This document shows positions 63,945-64,000 of a stretch of 64,000 nt of DNA, in pieces. This DNA comes from Aradus depressus (taxonomy: Eukaryota; Arthropoda; Insecta; Hemiptera; Aradidae). The first letter of the stretch is position 1, and the number at the start of each line of letters is the position of its first letter. Under the pieces are notes generated by a model, which saw nothing but the letters and a program-made list of their open reading frames with translations, was not told the DNA's origin and made no database searches. The position numbers and the translations under genes were made by a program. The DNA is taken from positions 27,260,908 to 27,324,907 of the forward strand of contig OY759219.1 of assembly GCA_963662175.1 (NCBI GenBank). Direction: 5' to 3'.

Positions 63945-64000
63945 ATTTTGACGGTGAATCACCAAAGTACTTCCCCAGCCAAATTTTGAGCAAAAATATT
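63945..64000 (+). mobile_element. HE element, left end (cut by window edge)
   Basis: 'gacggtgaatcaccaaagta', 'cttccccagccaaattttga'. Confidence 0.75.

Overview
The window looks like intergenic DNA from an arthropod, most likely an insect. It is AT-rich, has no open reading frame longer than about 130 codons that resembles a host gene, and is made largely of mobile-element relics. The insect assignment rests on the element types (tRNA-derived SINEs, Jockey-like and other non-LTR remnants, hAT-, piggyBac- and pogo-type non-autonomous transposons, Helitron-like ends) and on a (CCTAA)n SINE tail matching the common insect telomere repeat. I cannot name the species. I found no working protein-coding gene and no stand-alone tRNA or rRNA gene.

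Main components. (1) SINE-A is a tRNA-derived SINE of about 340 bp with some 40 copies or fragments on both strands. It has box A and box B in the head, a body hairpin, a conserved central block and a (CCTAA)n 3' tail. At least six copies have clear target-site duplications (TSDs). (2) 'HE' is an unclassified dispersed element of up to about 700 bp. It carries a GTCGGTGAATCACCGAC hairpin at one end and an inverted ACTTCCCCAG / CTGGGGAAGT near the two ends, and it occurs in about 40 pieces. (3) Smaller families: repeats K, P and D, SINE-B, three Helitron-like ends, two hAT-type families, one piggyBac-like and two pogo-like inverted-repeat elements, four 5'-truncated LINE relics, a 44-bp minisatellite, a 109-bp higher-order minisatellite and several foldbacks.

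The most interesting signal is a structural motif shared by at least seven otherwise unrelated repeat families (a to g). It reads CUGANGA, a constant U, a short hairpin, GAA, then a short palindrome that starts with A and ends with U, then a non-G base, flanked by short complementary arms. This is the layout of a type I hammerhead ribozyme with a minimal palindromic stem III, the kind that works as a dimer in Penelope-like elements and metazoan retrozymes, but with one extra U between the CUGANGA core and stem II. Several copies sit in direct repeats (26893-28280) or head-to-head inverted repeats (4141-4440, 12214-12775, 14055-14890).

Layout: 1-9 kb, HE and SINE pieces with the first foldback; 9-16 kb, a LINE relic inside HE, two hammerhead-like foldbacks and SINE-B; 16-26 kb, a Helitron-like copy, long HE copies and MITE D; 26-31 kb, hammerhead-like direct repeats and a SINE inside a SINE; 31-39 kb, LINE ends, a pogo-like element, the 44-bp minisatellite and a piggyBac-like MITE; 39-46 kb, two hAT-type insertions and the 109-bp array; 46-64 kb, SINE/HE mosaic, a Jockey-like relic, a foldback transposon and another LINE relic. 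The pieces do not form a pathway. What they record is insertion order: HE is generally older than hAT, LINE and SINE-A, and (CCTAA)n-tailed SINE-A copies are among the youngest.
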